Source: Leptospira langatensis (GTDB lineage: Bacteria; Spirochaetota; Leptospiria; Leptospirales; Leptospiraceae). Taken from it: a DNA stretch of 64,000 nt. A program made the translations under genes and the position numbers. The stretch is taken from the NCBI RefSeq assembly GCF_004770615.1, contig NZ_RQER01000010.1, forward strand, positions 332,315-396,314. Reading direction: 5' to 3'. Shown in pieces: positions 30,966 to 42,934 of the stretch (the first letter of the stretch is position 1; the number at the start of each line of letters is the position of its first letter). The notes beneath the pieces are model-generated. The model worked only from the letters and a program-made list of their open reading frames with translations, had not been told where the DNA came from and did no database searches.

Positions 30966-32069
30966 ATGCTTTGGCTCCAAGTAAATAAAAGTAAGGAAAC
31001 AGTCTCTCTTCTTTTTTGCATCGTATTTTCGATCCTTTCTTTGACGTTCAAGAGCAATGTCTTAGTAAGAGGGATCGCTAGCTTCCAAAGAGTAGGGGAC
31101 TCCGTTTCCGGTTCGATAGACGGGGTCGGTTCCTTCTTCAAAGGAGCTTATACTAAATTAGAATCTTTTGAAGCAGTTCGTCAGGAGAGAGATGCCTGCG
31201 TTGCCGCAGTGGACGATTATAAACTCCTTCCCCAAGACTTGGAACGCTTAAACAGAGAGAACGAGATCCTCCGAAGAGAGCTTCGTTTTAATACTCGACA
31301 AAAGTTTGCAACCGTTAAAGCGGAAGTCCTTTCCGTTCGTTTGAATTCTATTTATCGTACTATCATTATAGACAAAGGTTCCGAAGCGGGGATCAAACCG
31401 TACATGCCAGTTACCGCGAGAGCGGTAAACCAGAAGGGCGAGATCATAGAAGCTCTCGTAGGCAAGGTGATCGCTGTGACAGGCGGTTCTGCCATCGTAC
31501 AACCATTAATAAATTCTAATTTTAGCATGGGTGTTTCCATTCCGGATAGCAATCTTTGGGCCACTCTTTCCGGTAACTCAGGAAGAGGAACAGAGTCTCT
31601 TATGAATTATATCGATAGCGGTATCATCATAGATCCGAGAGTGTTCGGGGACTATCCTATGGGTCCAAGCGAGATGATCCAATACACCGAATCCTTAAGC
31701 AAGATCGGAAAAGCAGTCTACAGTTCCGGTGCCTCCGGGATCTTTCCTCCGGGCATTCCGGTTGGGATCATCACAGAAGAAGGTCCTAGGAACGGAAGCT
31801 TCAAGACAGCATTCTTAAAACCATTCGTGCGTTTTGATATGATCGAGTCGGTGACCATTCTACTCAAACTTCCTGAAAAATGGGCGGAGACTTGGCCGGA
31901 AGGACAGAATATCAATATTGAAAATCCGTATTTTGGTGAATTAAATTATCCTAAAGAAGATCGAGAGCCCAAGGCTCCGGCTCCCGGAGCGGTGAAGCCC
32001 GCTGAGAACAAGCCGCTGAAACCGAAACAAGATGGCGGATCCGGTTTTACGGAAGAGGAAACCAACTGA
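30966..32069 (+). CDS. mreC: Rod-shape-determining protein MreC
   Basis: The 367-residue protein has one N-terminal transmembrane segment (about 10-30) and a periplasmic coiled coil (about 65-105: [14 protein letters not shown]...[17 protein letters not shown]). Two beta-domains follow ([31 protein letters not shown]-like [20 protein letters not shown]). A Pro/Lys-rich tail of about 45 residues ([17 protein letters not shown]) is longer than usual. MreC links MreB to PBP2 in the periplasm. Its stop overlaps the mreD start (TGATG). Confidence 0.93.
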   Translation: MLWLQVNKSKETVSLLFCIVFSILSLTFKSNVLVRGIASFQRVGDSVSGSIDGVGSFFKGAYTKLESFEAVRQERDACVAAVDDYKLLPQDLERLNRENEILRRELRFNTRQKFATVKAEVLSVRLNSIYRTIIIDKGSEAGIKPYMPVTARAVNQKGEIIEALVGKVIAVTGGSAIVQPLINSNFSMGVSIPDSNLWATLSGNSGRGTESLMNYIDSGIIIDPRVFGDYPMGPSEMIQYTESLSKIGKAVYSSGASGIFPPGIPVGIITEEGPRNGSFKTAFLKPFVRFDMIESVTILLKLPEKWAETWPEGQNINIENPYFGELNYPKEDREPKAPAPGAVKPAENKPLKPKQDGGSGFTEEETN

Positions 32070-32572
32070 TGATCCTAGAATATGTAGTCATCGGCGCGGG
32101 GATTTTCATTTCCCATTTCTTGAATGGTACCAACGCTTTCGAGATCTCCGGATACAAACCGGATTTCATGGTATTATTCGTTCTATTCTTCGCACTCAGA
32201 AGAGGGACCATGGCAGGGATCTGGATCGGATTCTTTGGCGGTCTTCTTTCTGATTCGGGACTGGGCGGTGAGATCGTAGGCAATGTGGTCACCTATAAGA
32301 TTGGACTTCATTCCCTTACTTTCTGCCTCATGGGTTATATCGTAGGAAAATTCGCAAGGCCCGCCTATCACGAAAATCAGATCTCTATCATGTTGTATTC
32401 ATTGGTGGTGACCTTGGTCACGAGAGTTGCAACGTACTTTCTATTCTCGCTCTTCTTTCATGAGAATCTGAATTATTCTATCTTTAGTACTTCTATCTTT
32501 AACGCTATTATTGCGCCTATTTTCTTCTGGATCTTAGGCAAACTCTATCGTTTGGAGCAGGCGGAAGCATAA
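32069..32572 (+). CDS. mreD: Rod-shape-determining protein MreD
   Basis: This 167-residue protein is small and very hydrophobic, with five to six transmembrane segments. The family-typical [34 protein letters not shown] lies near residues 29-63 and is followed by [11 protein letters not shown]. MreD is the third component of the MreBCD elongasome and contacts MreC and PBP2. It overlaps mreC by one base and ends one base before mrdA. Confidence 0.9.
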   Translation: MILEYVVIGAGIFISHFLNGTNAFEISGYKPDFMVLFVLFFALRRGTMAGIWIGFFGGLLSDSGLGGEIVGNVVTYKIGLHSLTFCLMGYIVGKFARPAYHENQISIMLYSLVVTLVTRVATYFLFSLFFHENLNYSIFSTSIFNAIIAPIFFWILGKLYRLEQAEA

Positions 32573-32573
32573 T

Positions 32574-34514
32574 ATGCTTGGGGGAGGAGGATCTTCTTCA
32601 GCCACAGAATTTAGACTGGAGCGCAGTTTCAGGCTAAGACTATACATGTTCTCCGGACTCGTGGCCTTCGCGTTAGTCGCGTTTGTCGTTCAATTATTCA
32701 ATTTGCAGATCGTTCAGGGAACTGATAACTCTCTTAAAGCTGAGAAGTTCGTAAGAAAAAGTGAGACCATTCCCGCAGCACGCGGAGAAATGTTCGATCG
32801 GAACTTCCTCACTCCGGAAACTTCGATGGCTCTGGTCTCCAATTACTCCAGCTTGGATGCGGTCTTAAACACTTCCCTTCTAAAATACGATCCTGCTAAA
32901 GTACGAAATTTCCTCCAGGAATTCGCGAGAACTCTTTCGATCCCGATGTCCTATTACGAAGAGGATCTCATAGAGCCGAAGTTTTCCAAGAATATCAAGT
33001 CCAAGAAACCGTTCGTTCTCTTGGAAGCCATCAGTAAGGCGCAACAGGAAAGGATCTCCGTCTTCGATACGATTTCAAAATATGTAATATTGGTACCTTC
33101 TCCCAGAAGGATCTATAAAATGGGACCTGCTCTGGCGCATGTCACCGGCTATATTGGAAAGCCGAGCAAGACGGATCTTTTGACTCGGGAGATCAAGTCG
33201 TATCAGTGGCTTGGAAAAGACGGACTGGAATTGCAATACGATGCTCGTCTCCGAGGAACGGACGGATTCAGGATCCAAAAGAGAAGTTCCGAAGGAAATA
33301 TAGAAGAGGAGAGAGTGGTAGAACATTCCACTCCCGGAAATAACCTTGTCCTAACAATCGATAAGGATATCCAGCTCGCCGCGTACAAGGCTCTCAAGGG
33401 AGCGAGAGGGACTGCGATCGCGTTACGTCCTTCTACCGGAGAGGTGCTTGCGATGGCATCCAATCCGAGTTACGATCCGAATATCCTATCAGGCAAAAGC
33501 AGATCCGAGAGAACGGCCCATTATAAGAGAGTGGATGCTAACGGTGGATTCTTGAATTTAGCGATCCAATCCAAATTTCCACCCGCTTCCACCTATAAAA
33601 CGTTAGTTGCTATGGCAGCTCTGGAGAGCGGTCACAAGGTGGATTATACTCCGGAAACCAGTTATAGCTGCAACGGAAGTTATATCTTGAAGTCCACATT
33701 TGCAGGTGTTCCGGATCAGGTATTTTACTGTTGGGAGAAGGGTGGTCATGGAACGAACGACCTGGCTCATGCTCTCCAAAAATCCTGCTCGGTGTATTTC
33801 TATAATCTAGGTTATAAACTCGGTTCCGATCCTATCTTAACCTATTCTCGTTTGTTCTTATTGGATCAAAAATCCAAGATAGATCTGCCGGGAGAGATCA
33901 GCGGATTCGTACCTTCTTCTGCTTGGAAGAAGAGAACGTACGGGACCAGATGGTTCGACGGGGACACGATCAACCTTTCTATCGGACAAGGATTCATGTC
34001 GGTCACTCCTCTCGGAATGGCATTGTTCTATGCAGGCTTATTGAATCGAGGACAGATCTATCAGCCGTATGTGGTGAATGAGATCCGGGATCCTTTGGAC
34101 AATTCCATTATCAATCGGACAGAGCCGCAAAGACTCAGGGATATTCCTATCCAAGCTTCTACGATCGAAGCGATCAAGACAGGTCTTCGTTTAGTTGTGA
34201 AGAGCGGGACCGCGGCATTCGTTCTGAATAAACCGGGACTTCCGGACATTGCAGGAAAGACAGGAACCGCTCAAACCAGAAGAAGGGGAGCCTCCGGTTC
34301 CAACCACGCTTGGTTCATCGGATACGCTCCTGCAAATGCGCCTGTGAGCGAACAAGTATTAGTCGCAGTATTCGTGGAATACGGAGTGGGTGGAGCCGCC
34401 GGAGCCGCTCCTGTGGCGAGAGAAATGTTTAGGGCCGCCTTCCCACCGGGAAGTTTTAAACGAACTGCAGAAGTGCCGGAAGCAGCACCGGTATTACCGG
34501 AGAAGATCCAATGA
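32574..34514 (+). CDS. mrdA: Penicillin-binding protein 2 (elongasome transpeptidase)
   Basis: The 646-residue class B PBP has a membrane anchor (about 22-44) and a pedestal domain. The transpeptidase domain has SxxK at Ser339-Lys342 (PPASTYK), SxN in KSCSVYFYN and KTGTAQ at Lys562. [12 protein letters not shown] near the start and a GNNLVLTID element support the PBP2 class. It cross-links peptidoglycan with RodA as its glycosyltransferase partner. Its stop overlaps the rodA start by four bases (ATGA). Confidence 0.95.
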   Translation: MLGGGGSSSATEFRLERSFRLRLYMFSGLVAFALVAFVVQLFNLQIVQGTDNSLKAEKFVRKSETIPAARGEMFDRNFLTPETSMALVSNYSSLDAVLNTSLLKYDPAKVRNFLQEFARTLSIPMSYYEEDLIEPKFSKNIKSKKPFVLLEAISKAQQERISVFDTISKYVILVPSPRRIYKMGPALAHVTGYIGKPSKTDLLTREIKSYQWLGKDGLELQYDARLRGTDGFRIQKRSSEGNIEEERVVEHSTPGNNLVLTIDKDIQLAAYKALKGARGTAIALRPSTGEVLAMASNPSYDPNILSGKSRSERTAHYKRVDANGGFLNLAIQSKFPPASTYKTLVAMAALESGHKVDYTPETSYSCNGSYILKSTFAGVPDQVFYCWEKGGHGTNDLAHALQKSCSVYFYNLGYKLGSDPILTYSRLFLLDQKSKIDLPGEISGFVPSSAWKKRTYGTRWFDGDTINLSIGQGFMSVTPLGMALFYAGLLNRGQIYQPYVVNEIRDPLDNSIINRTEPQRLRDIPIQASTIEAIKTGLRLVVKSGTAAFVLNKPGLPDIAGKTGTAQTRRRGASGSNHAWFIGYAPANAPVSEQVLVAVFVEYGVGGAAGAAPVAREMFRAAFPPGSFKRTAEVPEAAPVLPEKIQ

Positions 34515-36031
34515 TGTCCGACAGATCCATAGATAGAATCGATTACTTCCTAGTCGGATCCGTGATCATAGTAGTGCTCTGCAGTGTTCTCACATTGTAT
34601 TCCCAAGAATATAACTTCGACGATCCATCGGTGGGGCTCATGGCTCACAAATGGTTTAAGCAATTCTTATTCTTCTTAGTCGGTCTTGTGGTGATGTGGT
34701 TCGTGTCCAGGGTCAATTACCAGTTGATCGGCGCGTATGCTTTGTTCGTGTACGGATTTGCCATTCTTCTTTTGATGCTCACCTTGGTGAAATGGATCGG
34801 GTATCTTCCTTCTAGCCGGGGTGCGAGATCTTGGATCAAGATAGGTCCCTTTCTATTGCAGGCCTCCGAGTTCGCAAAACTTGCGACAGTGATCCTCTTA
34901 GGACAGTATTTGGTCTTAAAAGAAAAAGAGATGAAGAAGTTAGTCGTGCTTGTGATCCCGTTCGGGATCGTTCTTCTTCCGATGGTGCTGATCCTATTGC
35001 AGCCGGACTTTGGAACTGCGGTATCCTTCTTACCGATCTTATTCACTATGTTGTTTCTGGGAGGAGCCGACTATTTGCATATCGGTTCCTTTATTACGTT
35101 CGGAGGCATTTCACTTGTTCTCCCTATGTATGTAGAATACTCCAAACTCACACTCTTAAACGATATATTAGCTTTTCTGCAAAGAACAGGAAAGACGGAC
35201 CTTCTCTCCGTGGTGAACAGATTGGGTGGAAAGACCTGGCAGGTCGTAGACGGAAAAGAAGTCGCCGGAGCGAATCTCACGCCTAAGACCTTATCTGCCT
35301 TGAAAGAGGCTGTGGATCAGGTAGTGGATCTGGAAGCGAGCTTCGTGTTCAAACTTCTCTCCAACCAAACATTATTGATCGGAGTAGGGGCGGCACTCAT
35401 CATCTTCAGTATCGTGATGATCCTTTTAAGAATTGCAAGAGGTTCTAAAACATTACGTACTTATTATATTCCCCTTGGGATCTTGGGAGTCAGCCTTCTC
35501 TCCGCGGTAGTGGTGATGAAAACGGTTCCGTTCCGAGAGAACCAGGTAATCCGTTTGACTGCATTCTTGAATCCGGACGAATTCAAGCAAGGAGCCGGAT
35601 ACCAGTTGAGAGCTTCTAAGCCTGCGGTTGGTTCCGGAAAGCTCGTTGGAAAGGGATTCCTGAACGCGGAGATGACCGAAGGAAAGATCCCTCATGTGCC
35701 AGAGGCCAGCACCGATTTTATCTTTGCTTCTTGGGCGGAACAGACAGGATTCATAGGATCCGTGTTCTTATTATTCTTTTTGTTCTCTATCCCGCTCCGA
35801 GGACTACAGATCAGCTACGAAAGTAAGGATAGATTCGGTTCCTTGCTTGCTTCCGGGATCGTTGCCATGCTATTCTATCACATGGCGATCAATATAGGGA
35901 TTGTGCTCGGGCTTATGCCTGTGACCGGGATCCCGCTCTCCTTCATGAGTTATGGAGGATCCCACTTGATCATGTCCATGGTGGCAGTCGGGATCATTCT
36001 ATCCATTAAGATGAGAAAACACGCCAACTAA
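34511..36031 (+). CDS. rodA: Peptidoglycan glycosyltransferase RodA (SEDS), with a large insertion
   Basis: The 506-residue polytopic protein belongs to the SEDS family: [70 protein letters not shown] and [13 protein letters not shown]. Usual RodA is about 370-400 residues. Here roughly 100 extra residues (about 210-315) lie before the LTAFLNP segment and hold a soluble part plus an extra hydrophobic helix. It polymerises glycan strands with PBP2. It is the last gene of the cluster. Confidence 0.93.
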   Translation: MMSDRSIDRIDYFLVGSVIIVVLCSVLTLYSQEYNFDDPSVGLMAHKWFKQFLFFLVGLVVMWFVSRVNYQLIGAYALFVYGFAILLLMLTLVKWIGYLPSSRGARSWIKIGPFLLQASEFAKLATVILLGQYLVLKEKEMKKLVVLVIPFGIVLLPMVLILLQPDFGTAVSFLPILFTMLFLGGADYLHIGSFITFGGISLVLPMYVEYSKLTLLNDILAFLQRTGKTDLLSVVNRLGGKTWQVVDGKEVAGANLTPKTLSALKEAVDQVVDLEASFVFKLLSNQTLLIGVGAALIIFSIVMILLRIARGSKTLRTYYIPLGILGVSLLSAVVVMKTVPFRENQVIRLTAFLNPDEFKQGAGYQLRASKPAVGSGKLVGKGFLNAEMTEGKIPHVPEASTDFIFASWAEQTGFIGSVFLLFFLFSIPLRGLQISYESKDRFGSLLASGIVAMLFYHMAINIGIVLGLMPVTGIPLSFMSYGGSHLIMSMVAVGIILSIKMRKHAN

Positions 36032-36044
36032 AAGACTGTTTGGA

Positions 36045-36120
36045 GGGGGAAAGTCTTCCCCCTGGCCTCAGCCGTAAAACGTCTTCGGCCACCCCCTTCT
36101 CCGGGGCTCCGCCCCGGACC
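36045..36120 (+). repeat. GC-rich double hairpin after rodA
   Basis: GGGGGAA (36045-36051) pairs with TTCCCCC (36056-36062). Further on CCGGGGC (36101-36107) pairs with GCCCCGG (36111-36117) around a TCC loop. No T run follows either stem, so it resembles a dispersed GC-rich intergenic element more than a standard terminator, although it may also end the mre transcript. GC-rich C5/G5 hairpins also occur at 61408 and 63493. No gene is credible between 36032 and 36228. Confidence 0.5.
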
Positions 36121-36228
36121 CCGAGCGGAAAATTCCTTTTGAAAGTCAAAATCGCAGTCGATAATCAAAAGAGATCCATGCTATTTCCGTTTGCAAATAC
36201 AGACTTCTTACCTATTATTCGATAAAGC

Positions 36229-37020
36229 ATGGAAAGAGTAAAGGATTCCAGATTCCTCTTCGACTTGAAACGAAAGTTTCGGTATATTTTAGAAGAAGTG
36301 GAGAAGAATACCTTCGACCAAAACTCGGAAGTAAGAGAACTCGAATCCTTATGGGAAGAGATGTTCGATGTCGCTTCCCGCAATGATACTCCTTATTTCA
36401 AGGCCAGGCTCTCTAACTTAAAAAGACAATTGGACGGATTCGTTCGTACGAAGGCTTACGAAAAAAGCGAATTCGATAGGATCTATAGACAGTTAGAAAA
36501 GATCCGCAAAGACGACACCGTAGAATTTTTAGACGAGTCTATGCGTTCCACAATCGCAAGGATCTCGGAAAACACGACCCGCTTCCCGATCACTTCCGCT
36601 TCAAATCATTTAGAGCCCGGATCCTTAGCGGGAATTCCGCTTCTTCTGACGTTCCGATGTGGCACTGTTCATTTCATCGTGAAGTCGGGACCTAAAAAAG
36701 TTTTTCGTAATATAAATCGGAACAAAGACAAGGTGCTCTACGAAGGGAAGAAGTATCCTATCTTTCCGAGTAGATCGATCTATTTCTCCTGGGAAGGAGA
36801 AGAAAGGGCCTGGGAAACGGAACCTGGAAATCTATTGATGATACGTTATCCGGAAGGCATCCGTTTCTTCCGATGCGATGCGATAGGGGATACGTTCCGG
36901 ATCCCGGAAGATACGTTTAAAAGACGCTTAACGCCTACGGACAAACAGGGTGGAGAGATCCGATATTATTTCCGCAAGGCGGGAACTCGTTATTATTATA
37001 TTCCGCAGAAAGGAGAATGA
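36229..37020 (+). CDS. Uncharacterised soluble protein
   Basis: The 263-residue protein has no signal peptide or membrane segment. The N-terminal 110 residues are charged and helical, probably coiled coil (LKRKFRYILEEVEKNTFDQ, ARLSNLKRQLDGFVRTKAYEKSEFDRIYRQLEKI). The C-terminal half is beta-rich and basic (GIPLLLTFRCGTVHFIVKSG, GKKYPIFPSRSIYFSWEGEE, EIRYYFRKAGTRYYYIPQKGE). The strand pattern faintly recalls a CheW-like or SH3-like scaffold, but I would not name it. It lies alone after the rodA hairpins. Confidence 0.6.
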   Translation: MERVKDSRFLFDLKRKFRYILEEVEKNTFDQNSEVRELESLWEEMFDVASRNDTPYFKARLSNLKRQLDGFVRTKAYEKSEFDRIYRQLEKIRKDDTVEFLDESMRSTIARISENTTRFPITSASNHLEPGSLAGIPLLLTFRCGTVHFIVKSGPKKVFRNINRNKDKVLYEGKKYPIFPSRSIYFSWEGEERAWETEPGNLLMIRYPEGIRFFRCDAIGDTFRIPEDTFKRRLTPTDKQGGEIRYYFRKAGTRYYYIPQKGE

Positions 37021-37170
37021 TTGGTTTTTCCAACGATCTTCTTCCTAATAAGAAAAATTCGAATATTTACAATTTGATTTCATCAGCTCTTTAGGTGATC
37101 TTTGTTCTACGAGTTAGGATCCTGAAAATATAAGATCTAAGCTATAGGATGACAGTGGGACTATTTAAAA

Positions 37171-37599
37171 ATGGCCGGTAAAATATGGATTTTCTTATGG
37201 TGTATAAAATCTCCGGTTTTGCTCGTACCGAAAGCCACCGGTGTTGTTTATACAAATCAAACCTGTGGTACTGCCTGCCTCCAAGAAGAAATAGAGGGTT
37301 TCGCTATCCCAATCTCCGATGAATATTCGGATATCGATTACGAACTTAGTTTAGATTTTCGAATCCGAAAGTTATTTCCGGACGGCAATCCTGGAAACAT
37401 TGATTTTCGTTTGGCCGAAGCCATCCAATCTATCTTGGATTCTTACAATGAATCGAAGTGGGTGAGAATCGATTTTGAAAAATTGTCAGAATCTCATGAG
37501 GCCTGGTTGAAAGTTAAGTTATATTCTGGTAACGATTACATCCCTTCAGATTTAATCGACGGGCAAGAAGCTATTCTTACCTGGCAGAATAGCGATTAG
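37171..37599 (+). CDS. DUF6210-like protein
   Basis: The 142-residue protein contains VLLVPKATGVVYTNQTCGTACLQEEIEGFAIPI near the N-terminus and ends in EAILTWQNSD. This combination recalls the DUF6210 family, small proteins often found in variable gene neighbourhoods and in some cases near toxin genes; the role is unknown. No ribosome-binding site is obvious and the first 12 residues may not be native. Gene and flanks look more AT-rich than the surroundings, which would fit recent acquisition. No partner toxin is recognised beside it. Confidence 0.6.
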   Translation: MAGKIWIFLWCIKSPVLLVPKATGVVYTNQTCGTACLQEEIEGFAIPISDEYSDIDYELSLDFRIRKLFPDGNPGNIDFRLAEAIQSILDSYNESKWVRIDFEKLSESHEAWLKVKLYSGNDYIPSDLIDGQEAILTWQNSD

Positions 37600-37740
37600 G
37601 CATTTGATGCAATATGCAGATTTATTAATTGAGCATAGTAATTCTGACATAACACACGTCTAATCGAAGTTCTACGAAAATCGTTTGCAATTTTGTAGAA
37701 AAGCCGGAAAATCCGAACTTCATTTGTTTCTATTTTTCGG

Positions 37741-38844
37741 ATGAACGATCCAGTAACTCATAATTTTTCTTTCTGGGACAATTGGACTTTTGAAAGTATC
37801 TCTTCTTTGTATTCCGAAGGACTGGATTTTTCGAATTCTAAACGATTGAAAGTGGATCGGGATCGTAATTCTTACGATTGGGAAGAGATCTGCGAGGCTT
37901 GCGTTCAGATAGAGAGCCTATTTAGTCTGATCAATGAACTCGTGCTCAGAGAAAAGATCTTCTACGATAGTAAATTCTCCGACGGTTGGAGATCTTTCGA
38001 AAGATTGAATTCCTTGGACGGGACGCTTCTTATTCCTGTGGACATTCCCACATTCAATCCGGTTGTAGCAGCTTCTAGAAACCAAGCCTTGGAATTGCTA
38101 TGTGTTACGGAGAAGATGAGACAACACCAAAAGGAAAACCTCATCGGTTATCAGGAAACAAGGAAATCCCCTCATGACTATTTCGGCCAAGTGGTTTGGG
38201 GAACCGCAGGTAATTTCGGAAGGAGTTCCTTCTTAGGTGCGCATTACGTTCCCCATCCGATCCGAGCTTCTCTTCTGGAGCGAACGAACTTCTTAAAACC
38301 GAATGTAGATCTGGGAACGGAAGTAAAGGAATGGATCAATGAAGAAAGAGTGAAGCTATTCGCCGGTCTGACACCGCTTGGAAAGGTGCATCACTTTGAA
38401 CTGATCCTTCCTCCCTTGGTCGCAGAAGTATTGGAATCTTCTTCCAATCTTTCGGAGATCATAGACTCCTCTCTCGAACTTAGGGAGAAATACAAGAGGA
38501 TCCGAGAATGGATCGGAGAATACCAGGCTGCAATCGAGAGCGAGGATCCTAGTCAGGTTTCTAATTTTAAGAAGACCTTGGACTTGGTGAACAAGGACCT
38601 GGCGGATATGAAAAAGGGAAGTGAGTTGGGAGACACGAGCGTAGGGGTCTCGTTTTTGAGTGTTAAGGTTCCTTCTCCCAAGATACCGGATGTGCGAAAG
38701 TTCTGGGGGATCCGAAGCGCTTTGAACAAATTGATTTTGAATCGTAAAGGAGAGAGGGCACTGGCCAGGCTTTTAAGTTGGTTGGATTGCGAAGGAGAAA
38801 GAGAGATGGAACTGATCAAGGATCACTTTCATCCCCAAAAGTGA
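37741..38844 (+). CDS. Uncharacterised 367-residue protein
   Basis: The protein is soluble, acidic and probably mostly helical, without signal peptide. Recognisable stretches are GTLLIPVDIPTFNPVVAASRNQALELLCVTEKMR (about 100-135), SPHDYFGQVVWGTAGNFGRSSFLGAHYVPHP (about 142-172), and a coiled-coil-like part at about 245-300. I know no family for it. It follows the DUF6210-like gene by 141 bases in an AT-richer patch. A 12-bp hairpin covers its stop codon. Confidence 0.6.
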   Translation: MNDPVTHNFSFWDNWTFESISSLYSEGLDFSNSKRLKVDRDRNSYDWEEICEACVQIESLFSLINELVLREKIFYDSKFSDGWRSFERLNSLDGTLLIPVDIPTFNPVVAASRNQALELLCVTEKMRQHQKENLIGYQETRKSPHDYFGQVVWGTAGNFGRSSFLGAHYVPHPIRASLLERTNFLKPNVDLGTEVKEWINEERVKLFAGLTPLGKVHHFELILPPLVAEVLESSSNLSEIIDSSLELREKYKRIREWIGEYQAAIESEDPSQVSNFKKTLDLVNKDLADMKKGSELGDTSVGVSFLSVKVPSPKIPDVRKFWGIRSALNKLILNRKGERALARLLSWLDCEGEREMELIKDHFHPQK

Positions 38845-38849
38845 TCCTT
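38818..38849 (+). terminator. 12-bp perfect hairpin over a stop codon
   Basis: AAGGATCACTTT (38818-38829) pairs perfectly with AAAGTGATCCTT (38838-38849) around an 8-base loop; the TGA stop of the preceding gene lies in the right arm. Only three T follow on the plus strand, so it may act as a terminator or as a 3'-end stabilising hairpin. It lies between converging genes. Confidence 0.6.
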
Positions 38850-38867
38850 TCAGAGGGAAGAAGGAGA

Positions 38868-39092
38868 TTACTCTCCGTCTTCTAAGAGGTTATTTAAGCT
38901 TTCGAGAAGGACGTCTACTTCGACGCCGTAACCCATGCAAACTTGCTCGATTGTCTCGAGTTCGTTGATGGAGCAATGAGAGCATCCACCTAAATGATAG
39001 CTAGAGAAAACTAGGCCTGCTTCTGGATGGAGTCCGATCGCTTCTCCGACCGTCATTTCCTTAAAAAATCTTGGCTTGACCGCTTCCGACAT
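38868..39092 (-). CDS. Small DUF1858-like protein with CxxC
   Basis: The 74-residue protein matches the DUF1858 layout. EMTVGEAIGLHPEAGLVFSSYHLGGCSHC provides a Cys-x-x-Cys pair near 37-40, then ETIEQVCMGYGVEVDVLLESLNNLL. Related domains occur alone or fused to hybrid-cluster and iron-sulfur repair proteins (the ScdA/RIC N-terminal type), so a redox or Fe-S role is plausible. GGAGAT precedes the ATG. It diverges from the pterin enzyme gene at 39159. Confidence 0.75.
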   Translation of the reverse strand: MSEAVKPRFFKEMTVGEAIGLHPEAGLVFSSYHLGGCSHCSINELETIEQVCMGYGVEVDVLLESLNNLLEDGE

Positions 39093-39158
39093 GTGGAAAA
39101 TCTCCTAATGGTATTGGTTTCTTCCAGTATATAGACTCCCTAGGCGTAAGTCAATTCC

Positions 39159-39560
39159 ATGTTTTTTAAAGAAACAGGCAAATTCTACATTCGGATCGAG
39201 GAAAGGTTTGAGTCCTCCCATTATCTCTATAAGTATTTCCCGGATGGTTCCGATGAGCCGATCCATGGCCATTCCTTTAAGGTGGAAGTATACCTTTCCG
39301 GAAAGGATAATATAGGAGAGGATGGGATCAGTTTCGACTTCTTAACTTCTAAGCGTCGCTTGAAAGAGCTTGTGGCAGAGTTAGACCATATTCTGATCAA
39401 CGAACATTCGGACTTTAAGACCATCAATCCTACTTCGGAAAATATGGCGCGTTGGTTTTATCATGGCTTGAAGGATAGTGTGATCGCGGCGAATGGAAAA
39501 GTAGATCGGATCGTGATCCACGAAGGTCCCGAGAATCTAGCGTATTACGAACCGCTTTGA
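39159..39560 (+). CDS. 6-pyruvoyltetrahydropterin synthase-like enzyme, probable PTPS-III type
   Basis: The 133-residue protein has the zinc site of the PTPS/QueD family: His21 in SSHYL and His36/His38 in HGH. The usual catalytic Cys ahead of HGH (CxxxHGH in QueD) is absent. Instead Glu33 stands in EPIHGH, the pattern I associate with PTPS-III enzymes reported to replace FolB in folate synthesis. EGPENLAYYEPL gives the C-terminal Glu that binds the pterin. A name such as QueD would be misleading. It diverges from a DUF1858 gene and converges with a membrane protein gene. Confidence 0.8.
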   Translation: MFFKETGKFYIRIEERFESSHYLYKYFPDGSDEPIHGHSFKVEVYLSGKDNIGEDGISFDFLTSKRRLKELVAELDHILINEHSDFKTINPTSENMARWFYHGLKDSVIAANGKVDRIVIHEGPENLAYYEPL

Positions 39561-39565
39561 TCTGC

Positions 39566-39976
39566 TCAAAACTTTCCGTACGTAAAAAGAAAAACTAAAT
39601 TCGCAACCGCATAGAGTATGGTCAGATAGAATCCCATTCGTAGCGGCCTTGGCAAACGCATCACCCCGCAAAGGATAAAATGAACCGCTAAAAACCCTAG
39701 GGCTAAGGAGTCGACCCAAAGGACTGCACGCACTGGCTCCGGTTCTGCTCCGTACAATAGAAGAAGTACGGCCGGCAGAAGTCCCAGAAAACTCATGAAG
39801 CCACCGGTCGCGATCCAGATCATCAATATCATTCTAGATTGTCTCTCATCCGGATGCTGGAAGACGGAGATTGCTCCTCCCACGATCAATTGGTGCAAGA
39901 ACCCGTGAAAGGCGTACACAAGACTCACACAGAGGAAAATGATAGTGGGCAGGTTGAGATGACTAAGATCTGACAA
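39566..39976 (-). CDS. Small four-helix membrane protein of unknown function
   Basis: The 136-residue protein has four hydrophobic segments: about 10-30 (IIFLCVSLVYAFHGFLHQLIVGG), 49-75, 84-105 and 113-132. A TTG start is used, with GGAG eight bases upstream. HGFLHQLIVGGAISVFQHPDER between segments one and two is the most distinctive stretch. I recognise no family. It converges with the pterin enzyme gene, five bases apart. Confidence 0.65.
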   Translation of the reverse strand: MSDLSHLNLPTIIFLCVSLVYAFHGFLHQLIVGGAISVFQHPDERQSRMILMIWIATGGFMSFLGLLPAVLLLLYGAEPEPVRAVLWVDSLALGFLAVHFILCGVMRLPRPLRMGFYLTILYAVANLVFLFTYGKF

Positions 39977-40087
39977 GGCGGGTTCTCCGAACGATTTGCA
40001 ACTCGCAAATCTTATACCGACCCGTGCTCTTCACAACTAATTTACTGTTGACCTCTAGTTGAAAAATACGAGCATATTAGCCCGACT

Positions 40088-42052
<1,965 letters not shown>

Positions 42053-42053
42053 T

Positions 42054-42395
42054 CTATCTTGCCGTAAACGAAGTCTCTATGATCAGATCTGTGTCTTCCC
42101 AGACGTATTCTGTTTCTACGGGAGAAGCGATCAGTTCCGCCGCAGGATTGGAAAGGCCTGAAAATGAATCAGTAGATTCTTTTTGGCTTCGGGAATAATA
42201 CGATGCAAAGATCGCAGTAAGACCTAAAAGAACCAGAGCTGCGATCGCCTTCCAAGCGAATTCCAGATTTGCCGACTCGGTATGTTCCTCTTCTACTTGA
42301 GCCATGATCCTTCCAGCAATTCTGCGAGAGAAATCGGGATCTTGGATCAGTCTTTCCACTGTTTGGTCTAATTCTGATTCGGATGGATTCTTCAT
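42054..42395 (-). CDS. Probable membrane anti-sigma factor
   Basis: The 113-residue protein has a cytoplasmic N-terminal part of about 45 residues (LDQTVERLIQDPDFSRRIAGRIMAQVEEE), one transmembrane segment (about 46-65, WKAIAALVLLGLTAIFASYY) and a short periplasmic tail. It shows no zinc-binding HxxxCxxC. Position decides the call: it overlaps the ECF sigma gene by four bases (ATGA) and is last in the operon. Single-pass anti-sigma factors of this size are common partners of ECF sigma factors. Confidence 0.7.
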   Translation of the reverse strand: MKNPSESELDQTVERLIQDPDFSRRIAGRIMAQVEEEHTESANLEFAWKAIAALVLLGLTAIFASYYSRSQKESTDSFSGLSNPAAELIASPVETEYVWEDTDLIIETSFTAR

Positions 42396-42934
42396 ATCTT
42401 ACCTCCTTGGTCTTTTCGACTCGAGTTTGTGAATCGGGACAACCATTCTTTAGCTCGCGAGATCCGGGACTTTACGGTTCCTTCGGAGATCTCCAGCTTT
42501 TGGGCTATGGATTCTAATTTCTCTCCGGTAAGCCTTAACGTCATAGTTTCTTTATATGGCGAAGGCAAGAGATTAATATGGAGTTCCAGCCATTTCCTTT
42601 TGTCCTCATCCAAATTCTCGGATGGCAATTCCCAATCGTCCTTTCTGCCGGATACGATGATCTCCGCTTTTAGACGAGAGTAGGCTTTTCCTTCTCGGAT
42701 CCATTTTCGGATCGCTCTTCTGCATTCGTTCCTTGCAGCAACGTATAGCCATCGATTCAATTCTCCTATCTCTAAGAGAGGTCTGTTCTTAAAGGTCAAG
42801 TAGTAACGCAGATAGGTGTCCTGGGCCAGATCTTCGACCAAGGACACCATATCCGAAGCAATATGCCTTTGAATGGATCTCAGGACTGTTTGCTTACTGG
42901 ATTCGATTGCGAAGGCTAATTCGGCTTCCGTCAT
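42392..42934 (-). CDS. ECF-type sigma-70 family RNA polymerase sigma factor
   Basis: The 180-residue protein has only regions 2 and 4. Region 2 includes VEDLAQDTYLRYYLTFKNRP and WLYVAARNECRRAIRKW; region 4 includes LPSPYKETMTLRLTGEKLESIAQKLEISEGTVKSRISRAKEWL with a clear helix-turn-helix. It is therefore an extracytoplasmic-function sigma factor. It overlaps both neighbours by ATGA junctions: a Spy/CpxP-like periplasmic protein upstream and the anti-sigma candidate downstream. The layout suggests control by an envelope signal. Confidence 0.9.
   Translation of the reverse strand: MTEAELAFAIESSKQTVLRSIQRHIASDMVSLVEDLAQDTYLRYYLTFKNRPLLEIGELNRWLYVAARNECRRAIRKWIREGKAYSRLKAEIIVSGRKDDWELPSENLDEDKRKWLELHINLLPSPYKETMTLRLTGEKLESIAQKLEISEGTVKSRISRAKEWLSRFTNSSRKDQGGKI

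Noticed and set aside
36040..36225. 61-codon frame after rodA
   Set aside because: Runs through the GC-rich hairpins; no start signal.
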